Virus record (IMG/VR): IMGVR_UViG_3300022894_000006
Location: 1-20,106 of that record
Source: a virus
DNA length: 20,106 nucleotides
Direction: 5' to 3' (one strand)
Shown here: piece after piece, positions 7,843-14,892 of the stretch
Position numbering within the stretch: position 1 is the first letter of the stretch
How the letters are laid out: every line of letters starts with the position of its first letter
The notes under the pieces: model-generated
The model's database searches: none
What the model was told of the DNA's origin: nothing
Seen by the model: only the letters and a program-made list of their open reading frames with translations
Made by a program: the position numbers and the translations under genes

Positions 7843-7867
7843 CCTACGCAGCGTGACGCCACGTAGG
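7843..7867 (-). other. Second hairpin downstream of the major tail protein
   Basis: CCTACG (7843-7848) pairs with CGTAGG (7862-7867) across a 13-base interval, and further imperfect pairing extends outward between GCGTCTG (7834-7840) and CAGACACGC (7870-7878). It lies between the major tail stop (7886-7888) and the stronger hairpin at 7793-7829, making a tandem pair. The function is unknown. Confidence 0.4.
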
Positions 7868-7885
7868 TCCAGACACGCTCTGTTA

Positions 7886-8542
7886 CTAGGTGGCGATGTC
7901 GATGCCCATCTTGACGAGCAGGGCCTTCCAGCCCGGTCCACCGAACAGCCACTCATGACTCGTGCCGGCCGTGCTGTCCTCGTAACCAGTGAAGGTGAGA
8001 GGATACTGCACGGGATCGTCACCGTCCGTGTAGACCTGCTCGCCACGCTCAGTAATCTTCGCGCGGGGCATGTAGCGACCCAGGTAGATCTCGCCCTCTT
8101 CGATCTCATCGACGAAGAGGCCCAGGACGCGGTAGTGGTAGTTCGCGGCCCGGGTGGGCTTGGCGATCCGGACCTCGCCCGTGACCGCGGTGGCCTCCAG
8201 GCCGGTCGTGTCGACGCCGATGTAGAGACCCAGCGTCAGCAGCTTCGTCTCCAGGGCGGTGCAGCCCATGGTGATGACGTCGCTGGTGATGTCGGAGCGG
8301 ACCGGCTCCTGGGAGCCGAACGCGTTGACGTCGGACTGCTCGGTCTCGCGGCCCCACGAGGAGCCGTCGGTGGAGGTCCAGCCCAGGTCTTCCCAGCCGG
8401 AGGGCAGGGTGACCAGGTCCGAGCCGGAGCCGGTGGTCAGCGAGGCGAGGTTGACGGTGGACAGTGGCGCGATGAAGATCGAGCCGTCGCGAGCCTTCCG
8501 AATCAGCTCGTTCTGCTTATCGCGCAGAGTCGAATACGGCAT
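7886..8542 (-). CDS. Major tail protein (tail tube subunit)
   Basis: This 218-residue protein has the length and position of a siphovirus major tail (tube) protein: after the tail terminator and before the chaperones. The ATG at 8540-8542 is preceded by AAGGAAGGG, an efficient ribosome binding site. The N-terminus (SIFIAPLSTVNLASLTTG) and the C-terminal half (YLGRYMPRAKITERG, PLTFTGYEDSTAGTSHEWLFGGPGW) resemble actinophage tail tube proteins, in which a beta-sandwich forms hexameric rings. The longer open frame upstream to 8827 lies within the tail terminator gene and lacks a matching start, so I chose this Met. Two mutually exclusive hairpins lie just upstream, and tandem hairpins follow the stop, as fits a very highly expressed gene with its own control. 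Confidence 0.88.
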   Translation of the reverse strand: MPYSTLRDKQNELIRKARDGSIFIAPLSTVNLASLTTGSGSDLVTLPSGWEDLGWTSTDGSSWGRETEQSDVNAFGSQEPVRSDITSDVITMGCTALETKLLTLGLYIGVDTTGLEATAVTGEVRIAKPTRAANYHYRVLGLFVDEIEEGEIYLGRYMPRAKITERGEQVYTDGDDPVQYPLTFTGYEDSTAGTSHEWLFGGPGWKALLVKMGIDIAT

Positions 8543-8560
8543 GTGCCCTTCCTTCCAGAT

Positions 8561-8593
8561 CGGGGCATGACGATGAGCCCCGTCAAGCGGGGC
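8561..8593 (-). promoter_or_regulatory. Three-arm alternative hairpin upstream of the major tail gene
   Basis: CGGGGC at 8561-8566, GCCCCG at 8577-8582 and CGGGGC at 8588-8593 allow the middle arm to pair with either neighbour, but not both: loop 5 bases with the upstream RNA arm, or 10 bases with the downstream arm. The downstream arm ends a few bases before the major tail ribosome binding site. The pairings are seen in the sequence; switching is inference. Confidence 0.35.
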
Positions 8594-8615
8594 GGGCAGG
8601 GTGGGCGGTTCTCCC

Positions 8616-9029
8616 TTACGACGGCACGGTCTGCCGGCGGAAGACAACGGTGTAGCGGGCCTCGAACCGGTTGATGTTCGGAGCCCACGGCGGCATCTCC
8701 TCGGGAGCCGAGGTGCACTCGACGCGGTCGACGACCGCTGAGCCGAGCCGCAATCTCTCGGTGGTGAGCTTCTGCCGGATGCGCTCTGACAGCACTTCCG
8801 CAGCTGAGAGGCTGTCGCTGAGTACATCCACGTGCACGAATGCGTAGTCGCTTACTTCGTCGCTGGGTCCGCCGTGACGGGTGACCCGGATGAACGGCAT
8901 GACGCCGGTCAGAGTCGACGGGAATCTGGTTCCGACGCGCGAGCCGGCGGTCACCGCGGGGGCCAGCGGTTCCAGGAGCTTCGCGACGGTCTTGGGTGCG
9001 TCGGGGAATCGACGCCATGGCTGGCTCAT
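8616..9029 (-). CDS. Tail terminator protein
   Basis: This 137-residue protein starts at ATG 9027-9029, overlapping the stop of the upstream tail completion gene by the ATGA arrangement, so the two are translationally coupled. Length, position directly before the major tail gene, and the pattern HVDVLSDSLSAAEVLSERIRQKL followed by a C-terminal RFEARYTVVFRR strand match siphovirus tail terminator proteins (functional analogues of lambda gpU), which cap the tail tube and join it to the head. The RFEARYTVVFR ending, with ASxxxA-like helices before it, is common in actinophage members. A longer reading frame extends upstream but only as the shadow of the coupled gene. Confidence is high on role by synteny, moderate on precise family. 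Confidence 0.8.
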   Translation of the reverse strand: MSQPWRRFPDAPKTVAKLLEPLAPAVTAGSRVGTRFPSTLTGVMPFIRVTRHGGPSDEVSDYAFVHVDVLSDSLSAAEVLSERIRQKLTTERLRLGSAVVDRVECTSAPEEMPPWAPNINRFEARYTVVFRRQTVPS

Positions 9030-9385
9030 GCGAGCTTGCCCTGCAGCTCGATGTTGCGCAGGGTCCGCGTGAGGATGCGGTACTCCTCGCTGTTGCTGGA
9101 GCCAACCTCGACGAGCACAGCCAGCCGGCTCTGGTTGATCAGCGCGGCAGCGACACGCTCCATCGGCTCGCCCCGGCGGCGGCGCGGGATGTCGGGGATG
9201 ACCTCGACGTCGACCTCGAACTGCAGCTCGTAGCCCTCGAAGCCGCTGGGTGAAGTCGACTCCGCGAATGCCTTGGCGCTGTTCGCTATCTGGGTGACCG
9301 CGCGGCGCAGATGGAAGCCGGTCGCGACCTCTCGCATGCCGTCCTTGTCGGGGTCGTACCTCACGTTCACTACCCAACCAGCCAT
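9026..9385 (-). CDS. Tail completion / head-tail joining protein (HK97 gp10-like)
   Basis: This 119-residue protein begins at ATG 9383-9385 with GGGAGGTG as ribosome binding site. It ends in an ATGA overlap with the tail terminator gene. The pattern, with a helical VTQIANSAKAFAESTSP segment followed by beta strands (GYELQFEVDVEV) and a late AALINQSRLAVLVEVG segment, resembles HK97 gp10-like neck proteins of actinophages. Position between head closure and tail terminator agrees. Its upstream neighbour on the minus strand is the head closure gene, but a plus-strand cassette of about 1.1 kb separates them, and the -10 box of that cassette lies 16 bases from this start codon. A longer frame to 9727 is only antisense to the cassette. 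Confidence 0.65.
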   Translation of the reverse strand: MAGWVVNVRYDPDKDGMREVATGFHLRRAVTQIANSAKAFAESTSPSGFEGYELQFEVDVEVIPDIPRRRRGEPMERVAAALINQSRLAVLVEVGSSNSEEYRILTRTLRNIELQGKLA

Positions 9386-9397
9386 GTCACACCTCCC

Positions 9398-9412
9398 TGT
9401 TAGGCTCTCGCC
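9398..9412 (+). promoter_or_regulatory. Extended -10 promoter for the 9413 cassette, apparently leaderless
   Basis: TGT-TAGGCT (9398-9406) is an extended -10 box (TGN plus TANNNT). The ATG at 9413 starts exactly 6 bases after the box, which is where transcription should begin, and no ribosome binding site precedes it. No clear -35 box is visible. The same spacing is found at 18129-18134 and 19504-19509. Confidence 0.6.
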
Positions 9413-9910
9413 ATGAGTGACGTAAAGCTGGGAACGGCGGAGTGGATCCTGCGGCAGCTGGAGGAGCGGGAAGCCTGGGCACGCGAGGCGTCCCGGGAGG
9501 GATCTCACTACCTGCACGACGGCGCGCACTGGCAGTGGGTAGCCGGGGACTACTGGGAGCCCGTCGATCCGGATGTCACCGACCCGGACTTCGAGGCCAA
9601 CGGCCTGACCTCCGTGGAGGAGTTCCCCACGGGCGGGACCAACATCATGGGGCACAACGGCATCAAGCAGACGATGTCGATGCACTTCCTCTATACCGAA
9701 GGCGTGTCCACCGGGGCCGCCGGCCACATCATCCGCAACGACCCGGCCTTCGTGCTGCGTGCCTGTGCGGTGCAGCGGCTCCTGGTTCAGCGGTGCGTAC
9801 GCGAGCTGAACCAGCGCGGAGGCGGCGCTGAGGACGGGCTGGTGGATTGCCTGGCCTGGGACATCCTGACGATGCTGGCGCAGCAGTTCGAGCGCCGGCC
9901 GGGGGCGTAA
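9413..9910 (+). CDS. DUF6221 family protein
   Basis: This 165-residue plus-strand protein starts at ATG 9413. The N-terminal WILRQLEEREAWAREAS helix and C-terminal AGHIIRNDPAFVLRACAVQRLLVQRC followed by LAWDILTMLAQQFERRPG match the DUF6221 family, common in actinobacteria and their phages and of unknown function. The 9398-9406 promoter likely gives a leaderless transcript. The stop overlaps the next start (TAATG), so three small genes form a coupled operon inside the structural region on the opposite strand. It lies between head closure and tail completion genes but is unlikely to be structural; a moron or host-interaction role is inferred. The segment between about residues 60 and 95 is longer than I expect for the family core and is not recognised. 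Confidence 0.8.
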   Translation: MSDVKLGTAEWILRQLEEREAWAREASREGSHYLHDGAHWQWVAGDYWEPVDPDVTDPDFEANGLTSVEEFPTGGTNIMGHNGIKQTMSMHFLYTEGVSTGAAGHIIRNDPAFVLRACAVQRLLVQRCVRELNQRGGGAEDGLVDCLAWDILTMLAQQFERRPGA

Positions 9911-10278
9911 TGGGCGCCGACGATGACGAGATTGACGCCTTCCACGATCCGATGCTGGCGGCGCTGAAGGTCTCCGCTTCCCCGGTGGATGGCGGGTGGC
10001 TCGGCATGATGCACCGCAAGGGGACCGAGGACTACCTGCCGTACGCCACCTGGTGCTACCGCCGTGGCGAGCAGGAGCTGGACGCCATTCCGTACGGCGT
10101 CGGCAACGAGTGCTACTGGCTGGACGCCTATGCCGAGGACCCGAATGGCTACGCCCGGCCGTACGAGCGACGTACCTTCGCCGCCAGCCAGCCGGCGGTC
10201 GCCCAGGCCGGCGCCGCGGCCTGGCTGGCCAGCGACATCCGCGGTGACGTGCAGGTCGAGAACTGGGAGATTCCGTGA
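9910..10278 (+). CDS. Cassette protein of unknown function
   Basis: This 122-residue protein starts at ATG 9910-9912, overlapping the stop of the DUF6221 gene by one base (TAATG), and ends in a GTGA overlap with the next gene. An alternative start further upstream (9847) would lie inside the DUF6221 gene and is less likely. I do not recognise the family. The sequence is acidic at the N-terminus, rich in Tyr and Trp (GTEDYLPYATWCYRRGEQE, CYWLDAYAEDPNGYARPYERR), and has no membrane segment or signal peptide. The tight coupling suggests it acts with its two neighbours. Confidence 0.75.
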   Translation: MGADDDEIDAFHDPMLAALKVSASPVDGGWLGMMHRKGTEDYLPYATWCYRRGEQELDAIPYGVGNECYWLDAYAEDPNGYARPYERRTFAASQPAVAQAGAAAWLASDIRGDVQVENWEIP

Positions 10279-10463
10279 CGGCGACGACCGGTCACTGCAG
10301 GCACTGCGAGAAGCCGATCGTCTTCGGCAAGTACTACGTCGGCAGCAGCCCCGGGGCGCCGATCGAGGTCTGGTATCACCCGCCGGGGGCGCGGACCTGC
10401 TTGACGAAGCCGGCCAAGTGGCGCGGTCGATGGCCGATGGCTGAACCGAAGGAGCAGGCGTGA
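10275..10463 (+). CDS. Small putative zinc-binding cassette protein
   Basis: This 62-residue protein starts at GTG 10275, four bases overlapping the previous stop (GTGA). HCRHCEKPI near the N-terminus (a CxxC pair at residues 8 and 11), then WYHPPGARTC (His and Cys near residues 35 and 42), suggest a small zinc-binding fold. No specific function can be assigned. Its stop overlaps a further ATG (TGATG at 10462-10465), and that frame runs antisense through the head closure gene; see findings. It closes the plus-strand cassette, 47 bases from the convergent head closure stop. Confidence 0.75.
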   Translation: MTATTGHCRHCEKPIVFGKYYVGSSPGAPIEVWYHPPGARTCLTKPAKWRGRWPMAEPKEQA

Positions 10464-10510
10464 TGCTGAACCAGCACCCGTACGAGCTGCCCTGCCGCAA
10501 GCGGAAGGTG

Positions 10511-10831
10511 TCAGCCGGTCACGATCCGGACGGGGATCTCGGTGCCCTCGTTCAACCACACCCGGGGTCGTTCGACGACCTCGTACAGCTCGCCGCGGAT
10601 GACGATCTGGTCGAGGGCGGTGATCGCGGGCGCGTCGGGCTGGGCGAAAACTGTCCCGTCTGCGGAGACCTGGGATGCGTGTACTTCCACCTCCCGGCCT
10701 GGGCCAGGGGCGAAGAGACAGTTCTCGACAAGCACGTCCCGGCCGCTGCCTGGGATCACATCGCCAAAGTTGTCGCGGCGTGGCGGGTAGCGGAAAATGA
10801 CGGCCTCTGAGTTGCTGGACCCGAACGCCAT
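10511..10831 (-). CDS. Head closure (head-tail stopper) protein
   Basis: This 106-residue protein starts at ATG 10829-10831, 5 bases after the stop of the adaptor gene. The beta-rich pattern, with RYPPRRDNFGDVIPGSGRDV early and then VIRGELYEVVERPRVWL followed by a GTEIPVRIVTG ending, resembles small actinophage head-tail connector proteins that close the portal channel after DNA packaging. The order adaptor, closure, tail completion, terminator is canonical if the intervening plus-strand cassette is ignored. It converges with that cassette. Confidence 0.75.
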   Translation of the reverse strand: MAFGSSNSEAVIFRYPPRRDNFGDVIPGSGRDVLVENCLFAPGPGREVEVHASQVSADGTVFAQPDAPAITALDQIVIRGELYEVVERPRVWLNEGTEIPVRIVTG

Positions 10832-10836
10832 CTAGA

Positions 10837-11568
10837 TCACCACCCGCTCGGGAAGGTTCCGCCGCGCGGCCAGCGACGTCCCTGTCGGCTGGTAGCCGGC
10901 GGGACCAGCCCACCGGTGATGCGTGCAGTTCCGATCTTGCCGCGCTTACCGGCGGTGCCCGAGCCGAGCCCGGCCTCGCCGAGCAGTGCCCGGTCGGCGT
11001 CGGACAGCTGGAGCATGCCGCTGGCGGCCTCGGGGTCGTAGGCCCGGGAGAACGGACCAGTCGTTTCGGAGCGCAGGCCGGCGGGGTTCCGCATCACCTG
11101 CGCGGTCATGTTGATCACGACCAGGCCGACGGTGTCCCGGGATACGGTGCCGCCCGCGATCTTCGCGTCCACGTTCGAGAACGAGTCGCGGATCAGCTTG
11201 CTGGCCCGGCGCAGCAGCGCGCGTGCGGTCGCCTGGCGGCTGGACGAGAGGACGCCGTACAGCTCCTCGTACTCCGCCAGCGTCGCCAGCGGCGGCGGCT
11301 GGTTGAGCACCTCGAAGCGCTCGTAGTACGACTCGACACTGGTGGCCGTGCCTGACGAGGTGAAGCGCGCTTCCCAGAAGCCGGCGGTCGGGCCGGTCAC
11401 GACGACCGGGTACTTGCCGGTCCCGTCGCCGCCCTCGTCGAGGGTCTCCGCGACGGGCACCTCGTCGTAGAGCACGGTCTCGGTGTCCCGGTTGATCCAG
11501 GTCAAGGTGACTGTCGCGCCGGGTGCGGTGGCGTATGTCAGCAGGATCGCGTCGCCGACCTCGCTCAT
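10837..11568 (-). CDS. Head-tail adaptor with N-terminal Ig-like domain
   Basis: This 243-residue protein starts at ATG 11566-11568, overlapping the repeat protein stop (ATGA). Residues about 96-190 (LATLAEYEELYGVLSSSRQATARALLRRASKLIRDSF, then VVINMTAQVMRNPAGLRSETTGPFS) match gp15/Gp19-like adaptors that dock under the portal. Residues 1-90 are extra: a beta-rich region with WINRDTETVLYDEVPV and a GFWEARFTSSGTATSVESYYERFEV ending, like an immunoglobulin or BppU-type beta-sandwich. Usual adaptors of this class are near 100-150 residues, so this is a fused, probably surface-exposed domain. The C-terminal 50 residues are Gly/Arg-rich. The adaptor call is solid by synteny and motif; the Ig-like call is pattern-based. 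Confidence 0.75.
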   Translation of the reverse strand: MSEVGDAILLTYATAPGATVTLTWINRDTETVLYDEVPVAETLDEGGDGTGKYPVVVTGPTAGFWEARFTSSGTATSVESYYERFEVLNQPPPLATLAEYEELYGVLSSSRQATARALLRRASKLIRDSFSNVDAKIAGGTVSRDTVGLVVINMTAQVMRNPAGLRSETTGPFSRAYDPEAASGMLQLSDADRALLGEAGLGSGTAGKRGKIGTARITGGLVPPATSRQGRRWPRGGTFPSGW

Positions 11569-14135
11569 GCTGCTCCCCTCGTCGTGCGGGCGATACTGGC
11601 GATCGGACCTTGCCGGGTGATGCTGCCGCTCTCGTCCTTGCGAGCCAGGGCGTCGAGCTTGCGGCCTGGGGTGACCGTGTGCGGGTACGCGTAGAGCGCC
11701 GGGAAGAGCACCGCGTCGGCGACCAGCTGGCTGATTGCGCTGAGCTGGACCTGGTTGAACGAGTTGCCGTCCGTCGCGACGTGCAGCTCCGACATGCCGG
11801 TCAGGACCACTGCGCCGGCCAGGGCCTGATCGACAGCCAGCAGCAGGTCGGAGGCGGCGAGCAGCTCAGTCTGGGTTTGGATCGACCGGATCGCGTTCAC
11901 GGTCAGCGTGCTGTCGGCAGCAAGCTGGGCGGCAGCCTCGCGCAGGACGACTCCGGCGACCGCCAGACTCGTGCCTGCAGACAGGATGACACCAGCGGCT
12001 GACGATTTCACGGCGTCTGCCGTGAAGCCCGACGCGGCCTGCAGCACTGTGGCGCCGGACTGGATGGCGCCAGCCTGGATGGTCAGCTGGCTGGCGGCCG
12101 AGAGCAGTGCGGCTGCGGGCCGGGTGACGACGGCTGCCGTCGTCAGGGAGCTGGCCGCGGACAGCACGGTGGCCGCATTCGCGATCCGGATCCCGTTGGC
12201 CGTCAGGGCAGAGGCTGCAGTCAGCGCGGTGGCTGCTACGGCACTGTGCTGCCCATCAGCGGTGAGCGCTGACGACGCTGTCAGCGCGGCGCCGCTCCCG
12301 GCCGCTGTAGTGGCGGCGGCGGCGAGTTCTGAGGCTGCGGCCAGGACGGCCGCGCCGGGGGTGACGCGGATCGCCTGAGCGGCAAGGCTGGACGCGGCCG
12401 AGAGTGCCGCGGCTGACACCGCGGTCCGCAACGCGTTGGTGGCGAGCGTGGAGGCGGCCGAGAGCGTCGCTGCGCCAGCTGTGTCTCTCACCCCGGCTGA
12501 CGCCAGGGCTGACGCTGCAGAGAGCGCCACGGCCGCCTGAGCGGTCAGCAGCGCGGTTGCAGACAGCGAGCTGGCTGCCGACAGCGCCGTGGCGCCGGGG
12601 GTGGCCCGGGTGCCACTGGCGGTCACCGAGCTGGCCGCGGACAGTGCCGTGGCTGCGGGCAGGGCCAGCTGGCCGGCGGCGGTCAGCGAGCTGGCCGCCG
12701 ACAGTGTGCTGGCGCCAGCCTTCGTCGTGATAGCCCCGGCGGTCAGGCTGGAGCCGGACGAGAGCGTTGCTGCCGCGCCCAGCTCCGCAAGGCCGGCTGC
12801 TGTCAGCGATGACGCGGCCGAGAGGTCGGCCGCGCCCGCGAACACGGTCGGCGCCACGTTGAAGTAGTCGAACTCGGCGTAGTTCGCGGTGCCGTCGTTG
12901 CGGTGGCCTTCGAGCAGCACCCGGGCGGTGCGCGCATCTGTGACCCACGCCGGAGCCGTCATGGTCCGGCGCGTGGTCCAGGTGATGCAGTCCGGGCTGG
13001 TCTCCCAGAGCAGATTGCCGGTGTCCAGCCGCATGCGCCACCAGGCGTGTGCGACCGGGTCGTACGTCAGGTTCGTCGAGGACGCGTCGGCGAAGTTCGA
13101 GCGCTGCATCAGCTGCAGCTGGTCGGTCGCCAGGTTGTAGTAGAAGCCGGCGTCCGTGCCGTTCGCGTTGATCGACGCCTGCAGCCAGGCTGCGGTGTAT
13201 CCGCTCGTCGCCCCGTTGGGGGCTGGCATGTAGGCCCGGAGGAAGAACGAGTCGAAGACGTAGGAGCTGATCGTCTGGTAGCCGGAGAAGGCCGTCGAGA
13301 CATCTACCCGCGCTCGGCCGCCGGTCTCGCTGACCGTGCCGAAGTTGCCGCCCCAGGGCGGGTTGTCGATGCTGTTGTTGTCGAAGTTGTCGGTGATGGT
13401 CGACAGGTTCGCCGGCGTCCGCTCGCGCAGTCGGATCAGCGCGAAGGGACCGCTGCTCGTCGCCGACCAGGTCATGCCGACGGTGGTGGCCGCGGTGGTG
13501 CCGGGGTTGGTGACGTTGGCGTCCCAGGAGAAGACCGACCCCTGGTTGCCCGAGCTATTCCCGACGCGGGACCGTGCGGTCACCGTCGAGAAGGTCGTCC
13601 CGCTCTGGGTGATGACGTGGGCGCTGGCCGCCGCGGTGTTGTCGGTCTCCGCGGAGAAGCCGACGTGCACCAGGTCGTTCGTGGTCAGGCCGTTGGACCA
13701 GGTACCGGATGCGGCTGAGGGGTTCGCCGCCGCGGTGGTGTCGCTGGCGGTCACCGCGATCGGCGTGGCCCAGGCGCCGGTCCCGGAGGTGTAGACGTCC
13801 ATGCAGCCGTGGACCGCGGACCCGCCGGTCGAGGCGATGGTGATGCTGCCGGTCTCGGTGCCGTCGAGGATCCGGTAGTACTTGCAGATCCGAGTCGGGC
13901 CGGTGTCGGCGGCGTTGGTGCCGGTACCGCCGGTGACATCGGTGATCCGGGTCCAGGCCTTGCTCGCGCCGTCCGTCAGGGTGCTGGGGAGGGTCGCAGT
14001 GCTGGGCTTGGTTGCGACGGTCAGGATCGCCATGCGGTTCACGGCGACGCCGACGTAGGCGACGGTCGTGGACGTGGTGCCCCGAGCTGCCGCTGTCGTG
14101 GAGACGCCCGTCCCCGCTGCAAAGCTGATCGCCAC
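11565..14135 (-). CDS. Large fibre-like virion protein with lectin-like domain and 20-residue repeats
   Basis: This 856-residue protein starts at GTG 14133-14135 with GGAGG upstream. Three regions are visible. Residues 1-235 form a Ser/Thr/Gly-rich beta domain like those of phage fibres. Residues about 245-430 look like a concanavalin A/LamG-type jelly roll (SYVFDSFFLRAYMPA, GFYYNLATDQLQLMQRS, AWWRMRLDTGNLLWETSPD, EFDYFNVAP), which in other proteins binds sugars. Residues 434-811 hold about nineteen 20-residue repeats with the core LSAASSLTA. The last 45 residues are basic. The gene lies between capsid genes and head-tail adaptor, not with tail-tip genes, so it may be a head-attached or neck-attached appendage. 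It follows a small fibre-like gene. Role and location are inference; no catalytic motif is seen. Confidence 0.8.
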   Translation of the reverse strand: MAISFAAGTGVSTTAAARGTTSTTVAYVGVAVNRMAILTVATKPSTATLPSTLTDGASKAWTRITDVTGGTGTNAADTGPTRICKYYRILDGTETGSITIASTGGSAVHGCMDVYTSGTGAWATPIAVTASDTTAAANPSAASGTWSNGLTTNDLVHVGFSAETDNTAAASAHVITQSGTTFSTVTARSRVGNSSGNQGSVFSWDANVTNPGTTAATTVGMTWSATSSGPFALIRLRERTPANLSTITDNFDNNSIDNPPWGGNFGTVSETGGRARVDVSTAFSGYQTISSYVFDSFFLRAYMPAPNGATSGYTAAWLQASINANGTDAGFYYNLATDQLQLMQRSNFADASSTNLTYDPVAHAWWRMRLDTGNLLWETSPDCITWTTRRTMTAPAWVTDARTARVLLEGHRNDGTANYAEFDYFNVAPTVFAGAADLSAASSLTAAGLAELGAAATLSSGSSLTAGAITTKAGASTLSAASSLTAAGQLALPAATALSAASSVTASGTRATPGATALSAASSLSATALLTAQAAVALSAASALASAGVRDTAGAATLSAASTLATNALRTAVSAAALSAASSLAAQAIRVTPGAAVLAAASELAAAATTAAGSGAALTASSALTADGQHSAVAATALTAASALTANGIRIANAATVLSAASSLTTAAVVTRPAAALLSAASQLTIQAGAIQSGATVLQAASGFTADAVKSSAAGVILSAGTSLAVAGVVLREAAAQLAADSTLTVNAIRSIQTQTELLAASDLLLAVDQALAGAVVLTGMSELHVATDGNSFNQVQLSAISQLVADAVLFPALYAYPHTVTPGRKLDALARKDESGSITRQGPIASIARTTRGAA
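11703..12836 (-). repeat. Degenerate tandem 60-bp repeats coding about nineteen 20-residue units
   Basis: The tract codes for units with the core LSAASSLTA followed by a variable segment and a Gly/Ala-Ala-Thr step. Central units are closest to the consensus; the last four or five drift (for example LAADSTLTV, LLAASDLLL). That gradient is typical of unequal exchange, with conserved central and eroded end units. In the protein the period of 20 suggests a beta-solenoid or similar fibrous rod. Confidence 0.75.
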
Positions 14136-14199
14136 GGTAGCCCTCCATCCTGGGCGGCCGGAGGACTACCGCAGCCTGGGTTCGATCATGCCGGGCTGG

Positions 14200-14586
14200 C
14201 TAGATCAACGACGCGGAGATGCTCGACGCGGCGAAGGACAGCGTGTCCCCTGCGCCGGTCGTCCGCGGCGTGGTGAGCGCGCCGACCCAGGCCCGGCGCG
14301 GCGAGCCGGCCGAGTCATAGATCTCGACGCCGGTGACAGTGACCGCCGGCATGGCCGTGAAGGCCACGGTGCCGGAGTTGACGGCGACGCCCGCGGAGGC
14401 CGCGGCCATCACCAGGCCCTGCCGGGCGTAGCTGCCGCCGACGACCTCGGTACCCGCGGCGGTGTTGCTGCCGTTGGCGGTCATCAGGGCGAGCTTCATC
14501 GGCGTGGTCGGGGCCGTGTAGGCCGCCGTGCCGAAGGACGCGTCAACGAGCCGGCTGGATTCGGCGAGGACGAGGTTGTTGGCCAT
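14200..14586 (-). CDS. Small phage fibre-like structural protein
   Basis: This 128-residue protein starts at ATG 14584-14586, one base after the previous stop, with AAGGAG just upstream. The pattern LGTAAYTAPTTPMKLALMTANG, then GTEVVGGSYARQGLVMA and VTVTGVEIYDSAG, is a widespread actinophage family usually annotated as tail fibre or minor structural protein. Here it precedes the large repeat fibre and lies beside the capsid genes, so it may be a base, adaptor or decoration for that appendage rather than a tail-tip fibre. Confidence 0.75.
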   Translation of the reverse strand: MANNLVLAESSRLVDASFGTAAYTAPTTPMKLALMTANGSNTAAGTEVVGGSYARQGLVMAAASAGVAVNSGTVAFTAMPAVTVTGVEIYDSAGSPRRAWVGALTTPRTTGAGDTLSFAASSISASLI

Positions 14587-14587
14587 G

Positions 14588-14860
14588 TCAGCCGTTCTCC
14601 TTCCGGACCTGGGCGTCAGACGGCGGGGTGTATCCCGGCAGCTTCGCGTTCGGGCCGGTCTTCAGCAGGTGGTCGCGGAGCTGGTCGCCCTTCGCCCCCT
14701 TGGCCGCGGCGATCTGCTGCTCGCAGACCTCACAGCCGGTTGCGATCACGTGGCAGTCCATGTGCCATGTGACCTCGGATTCGTCGCCCATGTAGACCAC
14801 GTGGCGCGGGTGGTCATCGGTCTTCGTGCACCCGATGCAGGTGCGCGTGGGGTTGGTCAT
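14588..14860 (-). CDS. Small Cys/His-rich protein, putative zinc-binding
   Basis: This 90-residue protein starts at ATG 14858-14860. Its N-terminal half has CIGCTKTDDHPRH, a WHMDCH segment and CEVCEQQ, giving two CxxC pairs plus a Cys and several His, suggesting one or two zinc sites. The C-terminal half is polar (QLRDHLLKTGPNAKLPG). I do not recognise a family. It lies within the head gene run between a Pro-rich small protein and a fibre-like protein, with a hairpin upstream, so it is expressed late with them. Similar small proteins are common in actinophage head regions, but a function is unknown. Confidence 0.7.
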   Translation of the reverse strand: MTNPTRTCIGCTKTDDHPRHVVYMGDESEVTWHMDCHVIATGCEVCEQQIAAAKGAKGDQLRDHLLKTGPNAKLPGYTPPSDAQVRKENG

Positions 14861-14892
14861 GAGGTCCTCGTTTCAGGCTGGGTCGAGAAGCA

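Noticed and set aside
9378-9383. A -35 box for the 9413 promoter
   Set aside because: The bases at the expected distance do not resemble TTGACA, and the same is true for the other two plus-strand promoters, so I did not call one.
12903-14772. Plus-strand open frames (12903-13718, 14068-14772) opposite the fibre-like genes
   Set aside because: No family features; antisense to genes with clear repeats and fibre motifs.
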